From: Viscum album
Taxonomy: Eukaryota; Streptophyta; Magnoliopsida; Santalales; Viscaceae
Reading direction: 5' to 3'
Length of the DNA: 64,000 nucleotides
NCBI GenBank assembly: GCA_963277665.1
Contig: OY728152.1
Span: 1,182,912,357 to 1,182,976,356, forward strand
In this document: positions 24,085 to 35,985 of the stretch, piece by piece
Layout: every line of letters starts with the position of its first letter
Position numbering within the stretch: the stretch's first letter is position 1
Position numbers and translations under genes: made by a program
Notes under the pieces: model-generated
What the model was told of the DNA's origin: nothing
Database searches by the model: none
Seen by the model: only the letters and a program-made list of their open reading frames with translations

Positions 24085-24400
24085 TGCCTTATTCTCAAAG
24101 CATGAGATACCAACATTCCTTTATGCATGATTCTAAACCGTATTATTCCCTATGTTCCATACATAGGATGTCTCTAGCTCCAAACAAGAGATACCTTATG
24201 AAACATGCAAGAGATTCCAATATTACTCTCTACATGCCTATAAACATTTCTATTCCCTATGTCCAAAATATAGGATGCCTCTTACTCCAAACAAGATATG
24301 CTTTAGGCTCCATCCATAAGATGCCAATATTCCTTTCTACATGACTATAAAATGTAGTATGCCATATTATTGAATAATAAGATGCCTCTCATTGAAAAAA
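24085..24400 (+). repeat. About 107-bp tandem array, three units
   Basis: Units start near 24090, 24197 and 24306 and share AGATxCCAAxATTxCTxTxTxCATG, TATTCCCTATGTxCxAxA and AGGATGxCTCTxxCTCCAAACAAGA. The third unit is the most diverged. Confidence 0.7.
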
Positions 24401-25199
24401 AAATTCATTATGTGCTATGAGTAAGATGCATCATGCCATGATTACAATGCAGTAATTTCAAGACAATTGGAATCCATTCAAAGATCCCATCACTCCATCT
24501 CATGCTGTCGGTGTCATTCATTATGATCTTCATCTTCTTCTATTTCTGAAGTGACCCCCAAATGACCTGGTCCTAATGTTCATCGGCTCACCTACCAATT
24601 TGGGCCAACACCCTATTAGACATTGGACGACACTTCGAGCCAGGTCTTTGGTTTCGAACATGGTCATCAGTCGTCCCTGATTTGATTGTACCAATTTAAA
24701 GATAATGCGATATAGATGCTGTGTTTAAAACATTCTCAATAGTTATCCTCCATCATCATGCCACCCTCATCATGTTCCGAATGTTGGGCATGGAATTCAT
24801 TGATTTAATCTCCCTTTTTGGACTAATTCCAACACCCCTTGGTGTAATACCACTTGTGCACTAGAGCATAAGTGTAGACTTATACTATATGCCTCAACCC
24901 ACCAGTGAGTTGGGATGCCCTCATGGACATACATGAGTAAGGCACCCGGCCAGCTTCGTTGCATATGCCCCATTCACAACCCTTCATGGACACTCCTTTT
25001 CCCTATGATCGTCAGGTCCATGCTTCCTCTTGTTTCTCACACCAAGAAGGAATCATGTAGGCTTAGAGTAGTAAGCATTGTCAATGGAATCCTATATTGG
25101 CCACCCAATACTGTACGTACCAACACCATCCATTGGTTATAACCCCCTTCACGTCAATTCCCACCATCCTAATATTTTTGTAATTTTATCTTTTCCAGG

Positions 25200-26372
25200 G
25201 CATGGTACATAGGATGCCTCCACGAGGTTCAATGAAAAAACCCATTGGTCACGAGTATCATCCCATCATATCACGAACACCAATCCAAAACAACGTGCAC
25301 TTTTATCCACTCCATGGCATGTTGTGTAGGAAGCCTCCCTGAGGCTTAAGCCCAACAATCATTGGTTCCGACCCCCTGCATGTTGGTTCCCACTCCTCCT
25401 GAACTACATGGACTTTGATCCTTTCCATGAAAAGGTACATAGGAAGCCTCCCTAAGGATCAATCCCACTATCCATCTAGTCCCTACCACTTCACATCGAT
25501 CCACCCACGTCATGTATGATGTTAAACTGTACGCCCCCTTTTCATCCTACAAGACATTAAACTGTGCCCATTCGAAATATGTAGGATTTGATCCCTATCT
25601 CCTACACAGGGTCGTAGGAAGACTCCCTCCAGTTCAGCCCCATTAAGCGGTAAGATGTTTTCAACCCCATTCAGTGATAATACATTGTCATCCCCATTTA
25701 GCGGTAATGCATTGTCATCCCCATTTTTTTTGTAAGCCGTTGAAGGACCACAATCGATGGTAAGTCGTTGAAGTCCCCAATCGACCGTAATTAGTATTCA
25801 GATGATCTATGTGGACCTTGATTTCCTACCATGAAGATATGTAGGAAGCCTCCCTGAGTTTCAATCCCATCACTCATGTCTCATCCTAATCTCTCCTATG
25901 AGCCTATGTGTTAGGAGATGGATATGACCCAACCAGGAGGTTCTATTTTCTTTAGACCCCATCCATGAATCCATTCCCACTGACCGCCTCCTCAGGTGTC
26001 TCATTATCCCATCGAAATATATGGACTTGGATTCCCTACCACGAGGATATGTAGGAAGTTTCTTCAAGGATTATGTGCAACATCACCATCATCCTCACGT
26101 CGGTTCCATCTCATTCTTACATCACTTTATTCAACACCCCATAATCCATCTAGATTCTTACCCGGGACACCACATCTAGATGGGATCATTTCAGCCACCT
26201 CCTTACTGCTCCTAGTAGTACCTAGGATTCTTTACAAGCTTAATCCCAGTCATGTATCAGGGTTGTTCTGCTTTTTGTACACCCCGATTCATTACCCCTT
26301 CAGACTGCATGGGTTCTAATCATTGTTTTCTATACAGGGTATGTTGGAATCCTCCATGAGGTTCAATCGTAG
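25200..26372 (+). repeat. Diverged long-period array with a GGAAGCCTCCCTGAGG motif
   Basis: A motif of the form GTAxRTAGGAAGCCTCCCTGAGGTTCAATCC recurs near 25206, 25325, 25435, 25613, 25845, 26047 and 26338, spaced from about 110 to 290 bp. Each copy is followed by a CCA- or CATC-rich text. It looks like a degenerate higher-order tandem repeat. Confidence 0.7.
25638..25797 (+). repeat. 27-29-bp tandem array, about six units
   Basis: Units of the type CCCCATTxAGCGGTAAxxxxTTGxCAT, the last two turning into CACAATCGATGGTAAGTCGTTGAAG. The array sits between two copies of the long-period motif. Confidence 0.75.
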
Positions 26373-27246
26373 ACAATGGTAAACAATGGTGTTCTCCCAT
26401 TTGGGGGTGCACGCTCTATGATCCGCCATTAGTGGTGTCCAGAGTAGCCTTCAAGGTGTGACATCTTCCCTTTTTGGGACACACCATCTTGGGTCTGCTA
26501 TTATTGAGTGTTCTGATCCATCCACATGGTAATCATTCCAGGTGTTCCCTCCTAGAGATATACCAATCTGATCCGTCCCTATGAGACTTTCTGATCACCC
26601 TCATTAAATATTCACAAGATAACATGTGGCCCACCTCATGTTAAACATGAGATGCCCAAAGAAAACCCTCAAAAGACAAACCTTTTACATAACAGTCTCC
26701 ACAAGACAGTAAAATCACGGCATACCTTATGGAAGACATGGGATGCTGAGGAAAACCGTAGAGACATGGTTCTGGCATAAGATACCCCATGACTGACATG
26801 GGATTCCTCATGTTCTGCACCCTTGAGATTCCCACTTATGAGAAAGAATATATGTTTCCCAACGTCCCAGCATCCAGAGATGCCCGGACCTACCTGATGT
26901 TTTCATTTACTCCGACTGAAGGCTGCTACCACAATAAGGCCCCATGGAATGTCATAACAGAAGTAGTGTAAGTAACCAGAGTCCACAAAGATATCTCACT
27001 AGGAATGAGATTCTTGAACCAAAACATATTCTATAAGGGAGACTCGTATGAGGTAATGATTTTCAAGGAGGAATCCATAGAAGGAAGAAATGACATCCCA
27101 TCATTTTGTTTTGATCAATGAGGAAACATCCATAAATAGGTGATAGATATCGCCCACCTTTGGAAAGTGGGACTACGGGGCAACAATTGCACCACCTCGA
27201 TGGTCAGATGTGAGCGCCCTGATAAAACGTCAGAAATAGTATTAAT

Positions 27247-27869
27247 GTAATACCTCTTTGTATTATTCTCATGTTTTTGGAAGTGATTTTTCTATCTGAA
27301 TCAATGATATAAATCAAGGAACTTATAGTGATATATTAGATGAGGGAACATTCCTTGGATATTCAATGAAGTTTAAAGCCTAAAATATTTATAATATTTA
27401 TCTTATAAATGATGTGGAAATCAATAATGTTAAAATCATAGAGGATGAAAACATAAATTTATCCTAGAACTCACATTTAGATATGATATATTATGTTAAA
27501 TTATGTGATGAAGGGAATTATTGAAGTATAGAATTAGTGGATGTTTTGTAAAATATGAAAGGCACACAAAATGATGTTAATTCATAATAATAGTCAGAAG
27601 TGGAAGCAATTTATAATGAAGTGTTATGAGAAACTCACTAGAGATATAGAAGTGTAAATATTGATTAATCAAACATCATTGGTGATGGGAATTCACCTAC
27701 AACTACAATGATAATGAGGTTTGAAGAATATTGTTACTTCCAACCAATTAATAGAGTAGCATTATTTTAATATTCAACAAAGTGAGAATTATGGGTTAAG
27801 GATTTAAATGAAGAACATGATCAGATTGACATAAAAAGAATGTGGGATCATTTTAAGGGATCGAAAAAT
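27247..27869 (+). pseudogene. Ty1/copia integrase C-terminal remnant
   Basis: Resumes the integrase broken at 22742. SHVFGS at about 27261 matches the FHVFGSxCY segment. At about 27337-27384 DEGTFLGYSMKFKA matches the DEGIFLGYSxxSKAYR motif that marks the copia integrase C-terminus. A stretch near 27421-27450 matches the following VEES(I)xVxFDE. After that the integrase-RT linker is not conserved. Confidence 0.75.
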
Positions 27870-28962
27870 AAAAATGTGATTATAAAATGTATATATTCAA
27901 AGAAAATTCATAGAAAAGTGAAATGTGATCCAAAATAATGAAATATATTTGTTAAAGGCCATTCATTGATTAAAGGTATTGATGTTCAATAAATATTTTC
28001 TCATGTAGTAAGACTAGAGTCGATCATGATCTTCATATCCAAGGGAATTTAATTTTGGGACAATATTTATCAGATTCATGTATAAATAAAATTCTAAATT
28101 AGACTTCGTGATGACGATGTCTAAATTGAAAAAAATGGAATTTATGATTGGGAATGTTGAGAAAAAGGTTTTCATATTTATGAAGGCCCTTTATGATCTA
28201 AATCAGGTGGCAAGGGTATGGTATTATATATTTAATGCTTATATAAAAAATAAAAATTTATTATAGGAGGTGTGTACCATAACATCTATGTGAATAATTA
28301 TCATAAATATCAATTTATGGTTCATGTGTCTGTGCATGATATTACTTTTTGGAAGAAGAATGCCTGGATTAGTGGAAAAGTTATCTAATCAGATGAGATA
28401 TGAGTTTGAATGTCTATGATTTTTTGTCTCACAATGTTTTTCGGATTCATATGTTTTAAAAAATTATTATACAAGTTTACTTACAAAAAATATGTGAGAT
28501 AGATACTGAATAAATTCAATATACATGAATCCGAAATAATGTCGCCTTTGATTGTGGTGGGAAAAGTCATTGAATGAAAGGGTATTGGAATAATATTTTT
28601 GCCGCCATGTATTGAATGATCATTGTAAAGTTATTATGCATAACCAAACATGAGATGATATCATATTCTCAATATTCATTTCCATTCACTTACAATTTAA
28701 TACAGAAGAAGTGAATTATTCATCATATAAAATAATTGTATTCTATATTAAATTTTTCCTAAATATTTTCTTATATAATTCTATAGTAAGAAATAATGAA
28801 TTATTATAATTTTCTAAAGTATTCAAGGATAAAAATTTTGTGGATAGATATTAAACATGTAGTGGAGAATTTATTTGTGGAAATAAATGTGTGGAAATGT
28901 TGAAAATGGAATGCACATAGATATTATTGATGGTGAAATGACTGAAAAATATTTGTGATGGG
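27870..28962 (+). pseudogene. Ty1/copia reverse transcriptase remnant
   Basis: Reads GHSLIKGIDVQ and SHVVRLESIMIF at about 27960-28045, matching copia GYxQxxGIDxxETFAPVARLEAIR. FMKALYDLNQVARVWY at about 28180-28228 matches LxKALYGLKQAPRAWY. The active-site region near 28330 reads VHVSVHDITF where active enzymes have VxIYVDDIIF, so the first catalytic aspartate is lost. Later text near 28610-28690 matches the MIGSLLYLTASRPDI segment. Many stops. Clearly inactive. Confidence 0.8.
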
Positions 28963-29160
28963 GTGAAAAAACCTATGGTGATACATTGTGGAAACAAGAG
29001 TGAGATCAATCATGTGAAAATTTCGGTTCAAATACCTCGTAAAAATCATATTAATGAATTAAATCACTTCATCATAGAAAATGTTGAACATGGTTTGATT
29101 CATATGGAATATATAGGGACTAATGGTCTAGTGACTAACACTTTCACGAAGAAATTTTAG
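28963..29160 (+). pseudogene. Ty1/copia RNase H remnant
   Basis: A 65-codon open stretch containing PMVIHCGNKSEINHVK, then a PRKNHI...HFIIENVEHG segment and NTFTKKF at the end. These match the copia RNase H pattern xxxCDNxSAIxxxKNP, RTKHIxxxxHFIREKV and DIFTKxL. The catalytic aspartate of CDN is replaced by glycine here. It is the 3' end of the copia pol ORF; a minus-strand element begins only 34 bases downstream. Confidence 0.85.
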
Positions 29161-29807
29161 CATATATGTTCGAGAAACAATAGTTGAACCTCAGTGGTCA
29201 GTATAATGCCTCGAGCCTGCTCTTTCAAACTCAGTGCTTAAAATTTCTGTGTATTTTTTTCCTTTGAAATTGAATAAAAAATTACACAACACTTAACACA
29301 AAATATGAAATTTTAGCTATGTAGGTTCTGGAGGATTATATATTTCCTTACATTTATCAGACCTAATAAATAAAACAACATTCTACTATGCTTCCACATG
29401 AGCAGACTCCAAAAGTGGTGACAAAATTAAAAAAAATTATAAGGTTATTATAAAAAATCATTTTTAAAATAAGGGGTGAGCATTAAATTTCCCATTGTGA
29501 TGTTTTGAAAACCTTTGATAAACCCTATTAAAAATATCTCATAGATAATAGATCCGAAAAAATAAATTTAAAAAAATTTACAAAATCAAATAATGATTTA
29601 AAAAAATCTGTACTTTGAAAACATTGTTAATCTAATCTAGTGATTAATTTGAAAATATAAATCATGTTCTAAAAACAAAACAACTAAGGCCACATAAAAC
29701 ATTGAAGGCTATCTTGGTCATACCCATATGAGGGATGGATTCACTCTCTAATTCCAAATCATATTTAAAATATTTGTGTACTGGTTTTTAGAAAAATTAA
29801 TTTAAGA

Positions 29808-29833
29808 AATATATATATATATATATATATATA
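29808..29833. repeat. (AT)n microsatellite
   Basis: About 13 AT units inside the LTR; the sister LTR has only CATATACATACAT at the matching place. Confidence 0.9.
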
Positions 29834-30229
29834 CATTTTACCTCTCATTTTAGTTTTAATTAAATATAATCATACATGAAAGAAACATGTTCACTTTTAT
29901 TTATTTATAATTATATAGATACTAGTATAAATTGAAAATTAAATGTTCGATTTGTTACGAACAAATATTAAGATACATAATCATTGCATAATGACATGGT
30001 AGATTAATTATCATTCACACACATAATACTAAAAAGAATATTTGTTAAATTTATTTTATTAATAAAATAATGACATGAATGTATAAACTAAAAAAATAAC
30101 AAACATATATTTTTTTTCTCCATAAGATTAATCATTGGAAATAGATAATTATGTGTCGCAGACGAAATCATCAAAGATTCTTTTAATTACAAAATACAAC
30201 AATCCATTAATTGATGTATATTTATATGC

Positions 30230-30234
30230 ACATA
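30230..30234 (+). repeat. Left target-site duplication ACATA
   Basis: ACATA before the 5' LTR at 30235, repeated at 40983-40987 after the 3' LTR. Confidence 0.8.
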
Positions 30235-31249
30235 TATAAAGACCCATAAATTCTGTGGATATTTTCTTTCATAAATAATTTGTAATTTTACGAGTTCACA
30301 TTTTATGACGGTGCATGATTCTGAGGCTCGGTGTGCCCAAAATCTATTTATGATCTTTTGTTAGGGCACATTTATTAAATGTACAAGCATGATTTTATAT
30401 CTTTGGAACTGGTGCTAGGAATTGAAATGTGAGGTCACCGTTGAACTCGTACCGCCGACATTCTCTTATAGAGACCTTCACCGCAATTGCGTTCTATCAA
30501 GAGGCTGAAGTTAATTTTGGGGTTTTTTCTAAATAAATTAAATAAAAATATGTGCAACATATTTTTATTTTATGGCGGTTAATTCCTCCAAGGGGAGGTT
30601 GGAGGTGGGTCCCACCTGTGTATAACAACCATTGGGAGGATATTTTGTGGTGAGGCCCACACATGCTCAAACCCCCTTAACACCCCTTTTACCCTTGGAA
30701 CTCTCAATTTATTGTGAAGCCTTTCCACCATCCCCCATAATAATGCCAACCCTCACTTCCTTTAATTCTAACTCTCCCACTCCCCTTTTTGAATTTTAAA
30801 TCCTTTCCACCCCATATAATTTAACGACTTGTATCATTTAATTAAACATAACTCTTGTGTGTTGTGGTTCCAACAAATAATAAATTGCTGCTCTATTTTT
30901 TTGGTTGGCGACTTGGTGGAGCCTTTCCTCTTCAACGAAGAACGATATCCTCTTCAAAGAAGAACGAAATCCTCTCCAACGAGGAAAAGACCATTTCAGA
31001 TGAAAAACGAGGATGATTCTCGAGCCTAGGATCGGTGGTGTGTGACAGGCGCAACATACGACGACATATTTGAATTATTTTCCCGTTCCTTCGATGACGT
31101 TCATTGAAATGAGGTAGGGGTTCGTTTTTAGATAATTAAATTCATGTTCCTTGTCGAATATTATGGTTCAATGATGGACAATTATTATCACCTAATGTGG
31201 AGGGAACTGACCAAAAAAACATGGCCTGACATCCCTCGGTTGGTTTTTG

Positions 31250-31880
31250 GTTGGTTGACGATAGAGGCAGAGTCGGAAGGGCGTGGTGCCATCGCACCAC
31301 GCAGGAGAAGAACTGTGGCCATGTCGGCCACGAAGGATGGAAGTGTCGCGCCGCGCCAGAGGAAGATAGCTGCGGCCATGTGGGCCGTGGAAGACGAAGG
31401 CAGCGCAGCGCAATCGCGCCATGCTGGGGAAGACCCACGCCCGAAGGCCAGGGTGGATGGAGGGCGGACGGTTGAGCCAGCATTTGGTAGCACGCCACAA
31501 GGCGGGACCGGAAGGCGCCTGCGGTTCCTTCGGAAGCCGGAGCCCCCCCCCCCCCGCGCATCTTGGCCAAGCCGCATGGCCGGCCACAGAAAGCTGGACC
31601 TCCATGGTCTAGGCCGCCACAGCCGAGCCATCCTTAGGCCGGGCCGCGCCTTCGGGCCGGGCCGCACATTTCGGTCGGGCCGCACATTTGGGTCGGGCAA
31701 CGCCTTCCGGCTGAGCCACCCCTTAGGTTCGGGCTGCCACTTTGGGTCGGACCAGACCCTTGGTTCAGGCCAGCCACACGGGCTGGGCCGACCACTAGGT
31801 TCGGGCCGTACCTGTGGACTGTGTCAGACCCTGGTTTAGACTGGGTCGGGCTGGGTTGGACCGGACCCGGACCCGCTTTA
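31250..31880. repeat. GC- and CpG-rich block in the 5' LTR
   Basis: About 630 bp of very high GC in an AT-rich window. The second half (about 31620-31870) is an irregular array of 20-27-bp units of the type GGGTCGGGC(C)GC..TT. A C run lies near 31546. The matching block in the 3' LTR is at about 38990-39595. Confidence 0.75.
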
Positions 31881-32264
31881 GCCATTTAAAAATTTTAGCC
31901 CGCATCTTGGGCAATGGGTGTCCAATCGATGAACCATCTAAGACGATGGAATTCTTGGAGAAAGATGATTCTTTTGGAATAACCTACTTGAGGTTTGGAC
32001 ACAGTTTGGATACAGTCAGGTTGGTTTGTGCCTATAAATCAACTGGGCACCTAGAACGGAAAAGCAAATAACTCACAGAACGAGCATCCGATTAACACAC
32101 AGTCTGTCGTGTTGGGTTCTTTATGATGAGGAGGAACTATGAGATACAACAAATAGAGACTTAGTGATAGTTGATGTATTTATTCTTGGCTCAAGGAGTG
32201 GACCCTCTCAGAATCGAGCATGCTGGGTGCGGAAACCACAGCATTGGCTGTGACTGAGATGATA

Positions 32265-32512
32265 GGATCCTTCGTGGGTTCGACAGTGACAATACTATAC
32301 TAGGATCCTCCGTGGGTTCGACAAAAATGATTATTGTACCAGGATACTCCCTATGTTCGACAAAAATGACTTCTGTATCGTGATCCTCTGTGGGTTTGAC
32401 AGCAGGGACTTCTGTACCGGGATCCTATGTGGGTTCGGCAGTGAAGGCTTCTGTAACATGATCCTACGTGGGTTCGACAACGCTGATATTGTTCCAGGAT
32501 CCTATGAGGACT
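32265..32512 (+). repeat. 38-39-bp tandem array, 5' LTR
   Basis: About six to seven units of the form AGGATCCTCCGTGGGTTCGACAG followed by a variable TGAxxxTTCTGTACC tail. It lies 0.77-1.0 kb before the LTR end, a position like that of the 30-bp array in the family A LTR. Confidence 0.9.
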
Positions 32513-33283
32513 AGACATAAGAAATGACTCCGAGGCTATATCTAATAATATCTACCTCTCTTCATGTGTTTAATACCTATGTTAGATTAGTCTAGTATTT
32601 TAGTCATTATCACCGAGGTGGTTGAATTTACATCCTTTGTGGACTGGGTTGTGCTTGGGATCGAGAGTTAGAGTCAGACTGTGATTGTTAACTTAGGTAT
32701 ATGTATGGGAATATACCTATGTAGGTTTGGTTGATACATTGTGATTGTATGATTCTTATATGGTTTATCCTTAGTGGACTCTGGGAGACCTTTTGGGGTC
32801 TCGAGGTCCCCTACTGAATATTTTTATCCTCACCCATTCACGGGTATCGCCCTCACCTTGTTCTGATCTGTGCAGACGACAGACAATAGTGGGAGAGGCT
32901 GATCGTCAAAGATGAGAGGATACTTGGAGCTGGACTTGACGAGAAATACCTCAGGGAGGAGTTAATCGTTAACTGTACCTACCCTTCAGGTAGGATTCCG
33001 GGGCAGAAGATCTAGGAGCAGTTTTTCCCTTTTTACTTGTACAAGTACTTGTTGATCAGTTGGGTTTGTATACTGACCCACTTAGTTTCAGCACACCTTT
33101 ATTTTCTATATTCGTACTTTTTTCATCTACTAATTGTGTTCAGACTGTGAGTGTTATAGGTTTAAAGACATTGCATTCATTTTTATCAGGAATTCGCCTT
33201 TGGTGCCAGTCTCCATCCCTAGACCTATGGAAGGCGGGCTTGGGGTAGTCATTGCATGGGCCCTGAAGACGGGTCGTGACAAA

Positions 33284-33295
33284 TTGGAATCAGAG
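33284..33295 (+). promoter_or_regulatory. Primer binding site of the Tekay-like element
   Basis: TTGGAATCAGAG, two bases after the LTR end, differs from the methionine-tRNA primer site TTGGTATCAGAG at one base. Confidence 0.88.
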
Positions 33296-33563
33296 TTGTC
33301 GGTTCTACAGCAGAACATGTAATCTAATTTATTTAACAGCAATAGTGTCATGTGTTTTGTGTGTGGTTGTATGTTTAGGGAAACTGGTGTTGCTGCGGCG
33401 GCCAACGCATCCATACACTAGGACTCTAACTTATGATTTCCGACTCAGTGCATGAAAACACTGATTGCATTTGTCTTTCTTTTGAAATTTTTTCTTTGTG
33501 ATTACATAGATTCAGCTCACTAGGTAATTTCTTTTGACTGTGGCACACATGATTCTTTTCAGG

Positions 33564-34480
33564 ATGGCCCCACGAAGGCAACCATCTAGGGTTCTGAGTT
33601 TCATACGAGATGGTATCCCACCGAGCGAGAAAGCCTTAGTGCATGGCCCCTTCATAGTGGAGGTACCATCGGTACCACTACCCACTGGACCACTGATACC
33701 ACCAGCTACACCTGCAGAGAGTGCTTTCCATCTGATTGCATTGCACGAGTTCCAGCACCAGAGTCCGCCCGGGTTCTAGGGTGAGACGGACCCACAGGCA
33801 GGTGAGGATTGGATTGAGGCTATTGTGAGAGTTTTCATATCGGTAGGGACACCAGCTGACCTCATGGTGATCGGTTCCGCGAGTCTCCTACTTGCTGCAG
33901 TAGGATTATGGTGGAGTGTGATGGTCCAGGTGCATGAAAAGGCATCACTACTTTGGGAAGACTTCGAGAGTCTCTTCAGGTGAATGTTTGTTCCAGCCAC
34001 CCTTCATGCGGTGTGGATTCAAGAGTTCCTTCATCTACAGCAGGGCACCATGACAGTAGCTCAGTACTCAGCGAGGTTGACTGACCTCTTGCGCAACTCC
34101 ATGGATATGGTACGTGACCCATTATTCTGGGACCAAACCTTCGAGCGAGGTCTCAGGAATGGGATCAGGGCTTCGATGATCTCTCTCTACAACCTGATGT
34201 AGGTAGGGGTGCGAGAGCAAGCCCGTATTGTTCATAGTTTTCTTGCTGAGCAGACACCAGCAGTGAGACCCAGCACAGGGCGACACATAGCGGAGTCTTC
34301 TGTAACCGACAGTAGACAGAGGTCACGGAGGTCCATGCGGACCAGGCCATCAGGTGGGCGACCCCAGGACACATGTTCAGTTCTGCTGGGCACACGATAT
34401 TGATCCATCCATATGAGGGGCATGCAGCGCTATGCATGCAGCAGGTGGATGATGTTTCAAGGCCCTACCACTACCACTAC
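33564..34480 (+). pseudogene. gag pseudogene (Tekay-like)
   Basis: Begins MAPRRQPSRV at 33564 after an untranslated leader. A recognisable retrotransposon-gag segment lies at 34020-34175: WIQEFLHLQQGTMTVAQYSA, then LTDLLR and FERGLRNGIR. These match the capsid pattern EFLxLxQGxMTVxEYxxxF...FxxGLRxxIR. The zinc-knuckle region near 34370-34440 keeps GH and a cysteine but has lost the full CX2CX4HX4C. Stops occur at 33777 and 34200, with further frame changes. Confidence 0.8.
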
Positions 34481-34559
34481 CAGGAGGTCCACCCCAACCA
34501 TAGGGATCTGGCGGACAGAGGGGGGGATCATATCCAGGAATTCGAACCCTATGACCACA

Positions 34560-35130
34560 GCGCACCTGATATGAATCAAGGTTCGATCTTTGTCTACTCA
34601 ACCCTTGATGAAGTACTCATAGACCCAGGTTAAAGTCATTCTTTTATTGCTGCTGCCCTTGTTCGGACCTTGGAGATTCCAACAGAGTCGTTGGCTCGAT
34701 CCTGACAACTAGATATTCCTATGGGAGAAGAGTCGACGATTACACACTGGTTCCGGCAGTGAGATCTTACTCTAGGAGGCGAGATCTTTGACTGGTATCT
34801 CCTCTTAGCGTCATTGAGGCCTTACGATGTCATCTTGGGGATGAAATGGCTATCCACAGTTCATGATCAGATTTACTATATTTGGTGGAATCTGCCATGT
34901 ATCCATGACGATGGGATGAGGATTACCTTCACCGGAGAGAAGGGAGACTTTGCAGCAGAGGAAGGACTTACCAAGATGAGGGGGCATCTGATCACACATC
35001 AGTTTCCTAGTATCATACTCGGAGTGGTTGATGTGCGGATTCTGAGTTTTCCTATTGTGGTGGATCAGTACATGAATGTTTTCCCTGACGATGTTCTAGG
35101 ACTACATCCTCGTAGAGAGGTGGACTAATT
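34560..35130 (+). pseudogene. Retropepsin protease pseudogene
   Basis: LIDPG at about 34619-34633, a stop, then SHSFIAAAL matches the chromovirus protease active site (L)FDSGATHSFIS, with the serine of DSG changed to proline. RPYDVILGMKWLSTVH at about 34817-34864 matches FDVILGMDWLSxxH, the conserved C-terminal protease motif. FPDDVLGLHPRREVD at about 35084-35126 is the start of the linker to RT (FPDELPGLPPxREVEF). Confidence 0.82.
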
Positions 35131-35985
35131 CATTGACATGTACCCTTGGAAGACACTGAAATCTACTCCAGCATATCTGATGGCTCCCACTGATCATCGT
35201 GAGCTAAAGGTACAATTGGAGGCCTTTTAAGGGAAGGGATTTATCCAAACCAGTGCTTCACCCTGGGCATCCCTGATTTTTTTCCATGATGGTGGATGGG
35301 AGATGGCGTCTCTGTGTTGATTATTGGCGTCTGATCTAGGTTACCATGAAGAACAAGTACCCACTCCCAAGGATTGATGTCTTCTTTGATCAGCCTAAGG
35401 GAGAACGATGGTTCTCAAAGGTAGAACTTATTTAATGCTATCACCAGATCAGAGTTTGAGATGAGGATGTGCAGAAGATGAGCTTCAGGTGTTGGTATGG
35501 CCACTACGTGCTCTTGGTTATACCCTTTGGCATAATCAATGCTCCAGGAGTGTTCATGAGTCTCATGAACAAGATCTTCTAGCCTTACCTTGATCGCTTT
35601 GTCATAGTCTTCATCAACAACATTCTGATCTACTTGAATACTGAGCAGGTGAAAACCTACCATTTGAGGGTAGTACTAGACACACTCTGAGAGTACTAGA
35701 TTTATGGTAAGCTTGAGAAGTGACAGTTTTGGATTTGAGAGGTTCACTTCTTGGGACACATCTTCTCGGAGGATGGAGTTGTAGTGGATCCATCAATGAT
35801 TGAGGCAGTACTTTCTTGGGGCCACCCAAGAGTGTGATGGTGGTACATAGTTTTCTGTTACTGGATGGGTACTATCAGAGATTTGTGCCTGATTTCCCCA
35901 GAGTTTCAGCACCGAATTCTGCATTCATGAAGAAGGGGAAACCCTTCGTGTGGTTAGGGAGATGCCACTAGAGATTTTAAGAGCA
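35131..35985 (+). pseudogene. Reverse transcriptase pseudogene (Tekay-like)
   Basis: Readable in pieces: KGFIQTSASPWAS near 35235, GRWRLCVDYW near 35300, [15 protein letters not shown] near 35350, then [12 protein letters not shown] and PYLDRFVIVFINNILIY near 35495-35635. In active enzymes the last motif is FIDDIL, so the two catalytic aspartates are asparagines here. Several stops and frameshifts. Confidence 0.85.

Larger units (their letters stand above)
22743..27237. mobile_element. Unclassified 4.5-kb insert in copia integrase
   Basis: A block with visibly higher GC than its surroundings separates two consecutive parts of one integrase. TAGTATTAA occurs at 22734-22742 and 27238-27246, a possible 9-bp target duplication, though this may be chance. 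No transposase or pol coding is evident. At about 23709-23748 the text CATCAACAATTTTCTTTTGTG loosely recalls the LTR/primer junction of Tat-type gypsy elements, and GTGGGACTACGGGGCAAC at about 27171 recalls their purine tract. If so, this is a non-coding Tat-like derivative with most of its 3' LTR missing. The interior holds at least four separate tandem arrays. Class remains open. Confidence 0.4.
29195..30234 (-). repeat. 3' LTR (distal part) of the minus-strand element
   Basis: Matches 43656-44710 throughout. Shared blocks include ATTAAAAATATC, GAAGGC(T/C)ATCTTGG, CCCA(T/C)ATGAGGGATG, TTAATTAAATATAATCAT and ATGTGTCG. The copy continues at 40988 after the inserted gypsy element. Confidence 0.8.
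30235..33281 (+). repeat. 5' LTR of the Tekay-like element
   Basis: Starts TATAAAGACCCATAAATTC (3' LTR: TGTAACAGACCATAAATTC) and ends GGGTCGTGACA; 3047 bp. It contains a GC-rich block and a 39-bp tandem array. The overlapping open frames at 31142-31885 on both strands come from the GC-rich block and are not genes. Confidence 0.85.

Noticed and set aside
22739..26971. Several 60-107-codon frames inside the tandem-array insert
   Set aside because: No known domains, scattered on both strands, and several cover tandem repeats.
31144..31839. Long overlapping open frames on both strands (231, 170, 142 and 137 codons)
   Set aside because: They lie in the GC-rich LTR block, overlap each other on both strands, are low-complexity (Gly/Arg/Pro/Ser) and have no counterpart kept open in the sister LTR.
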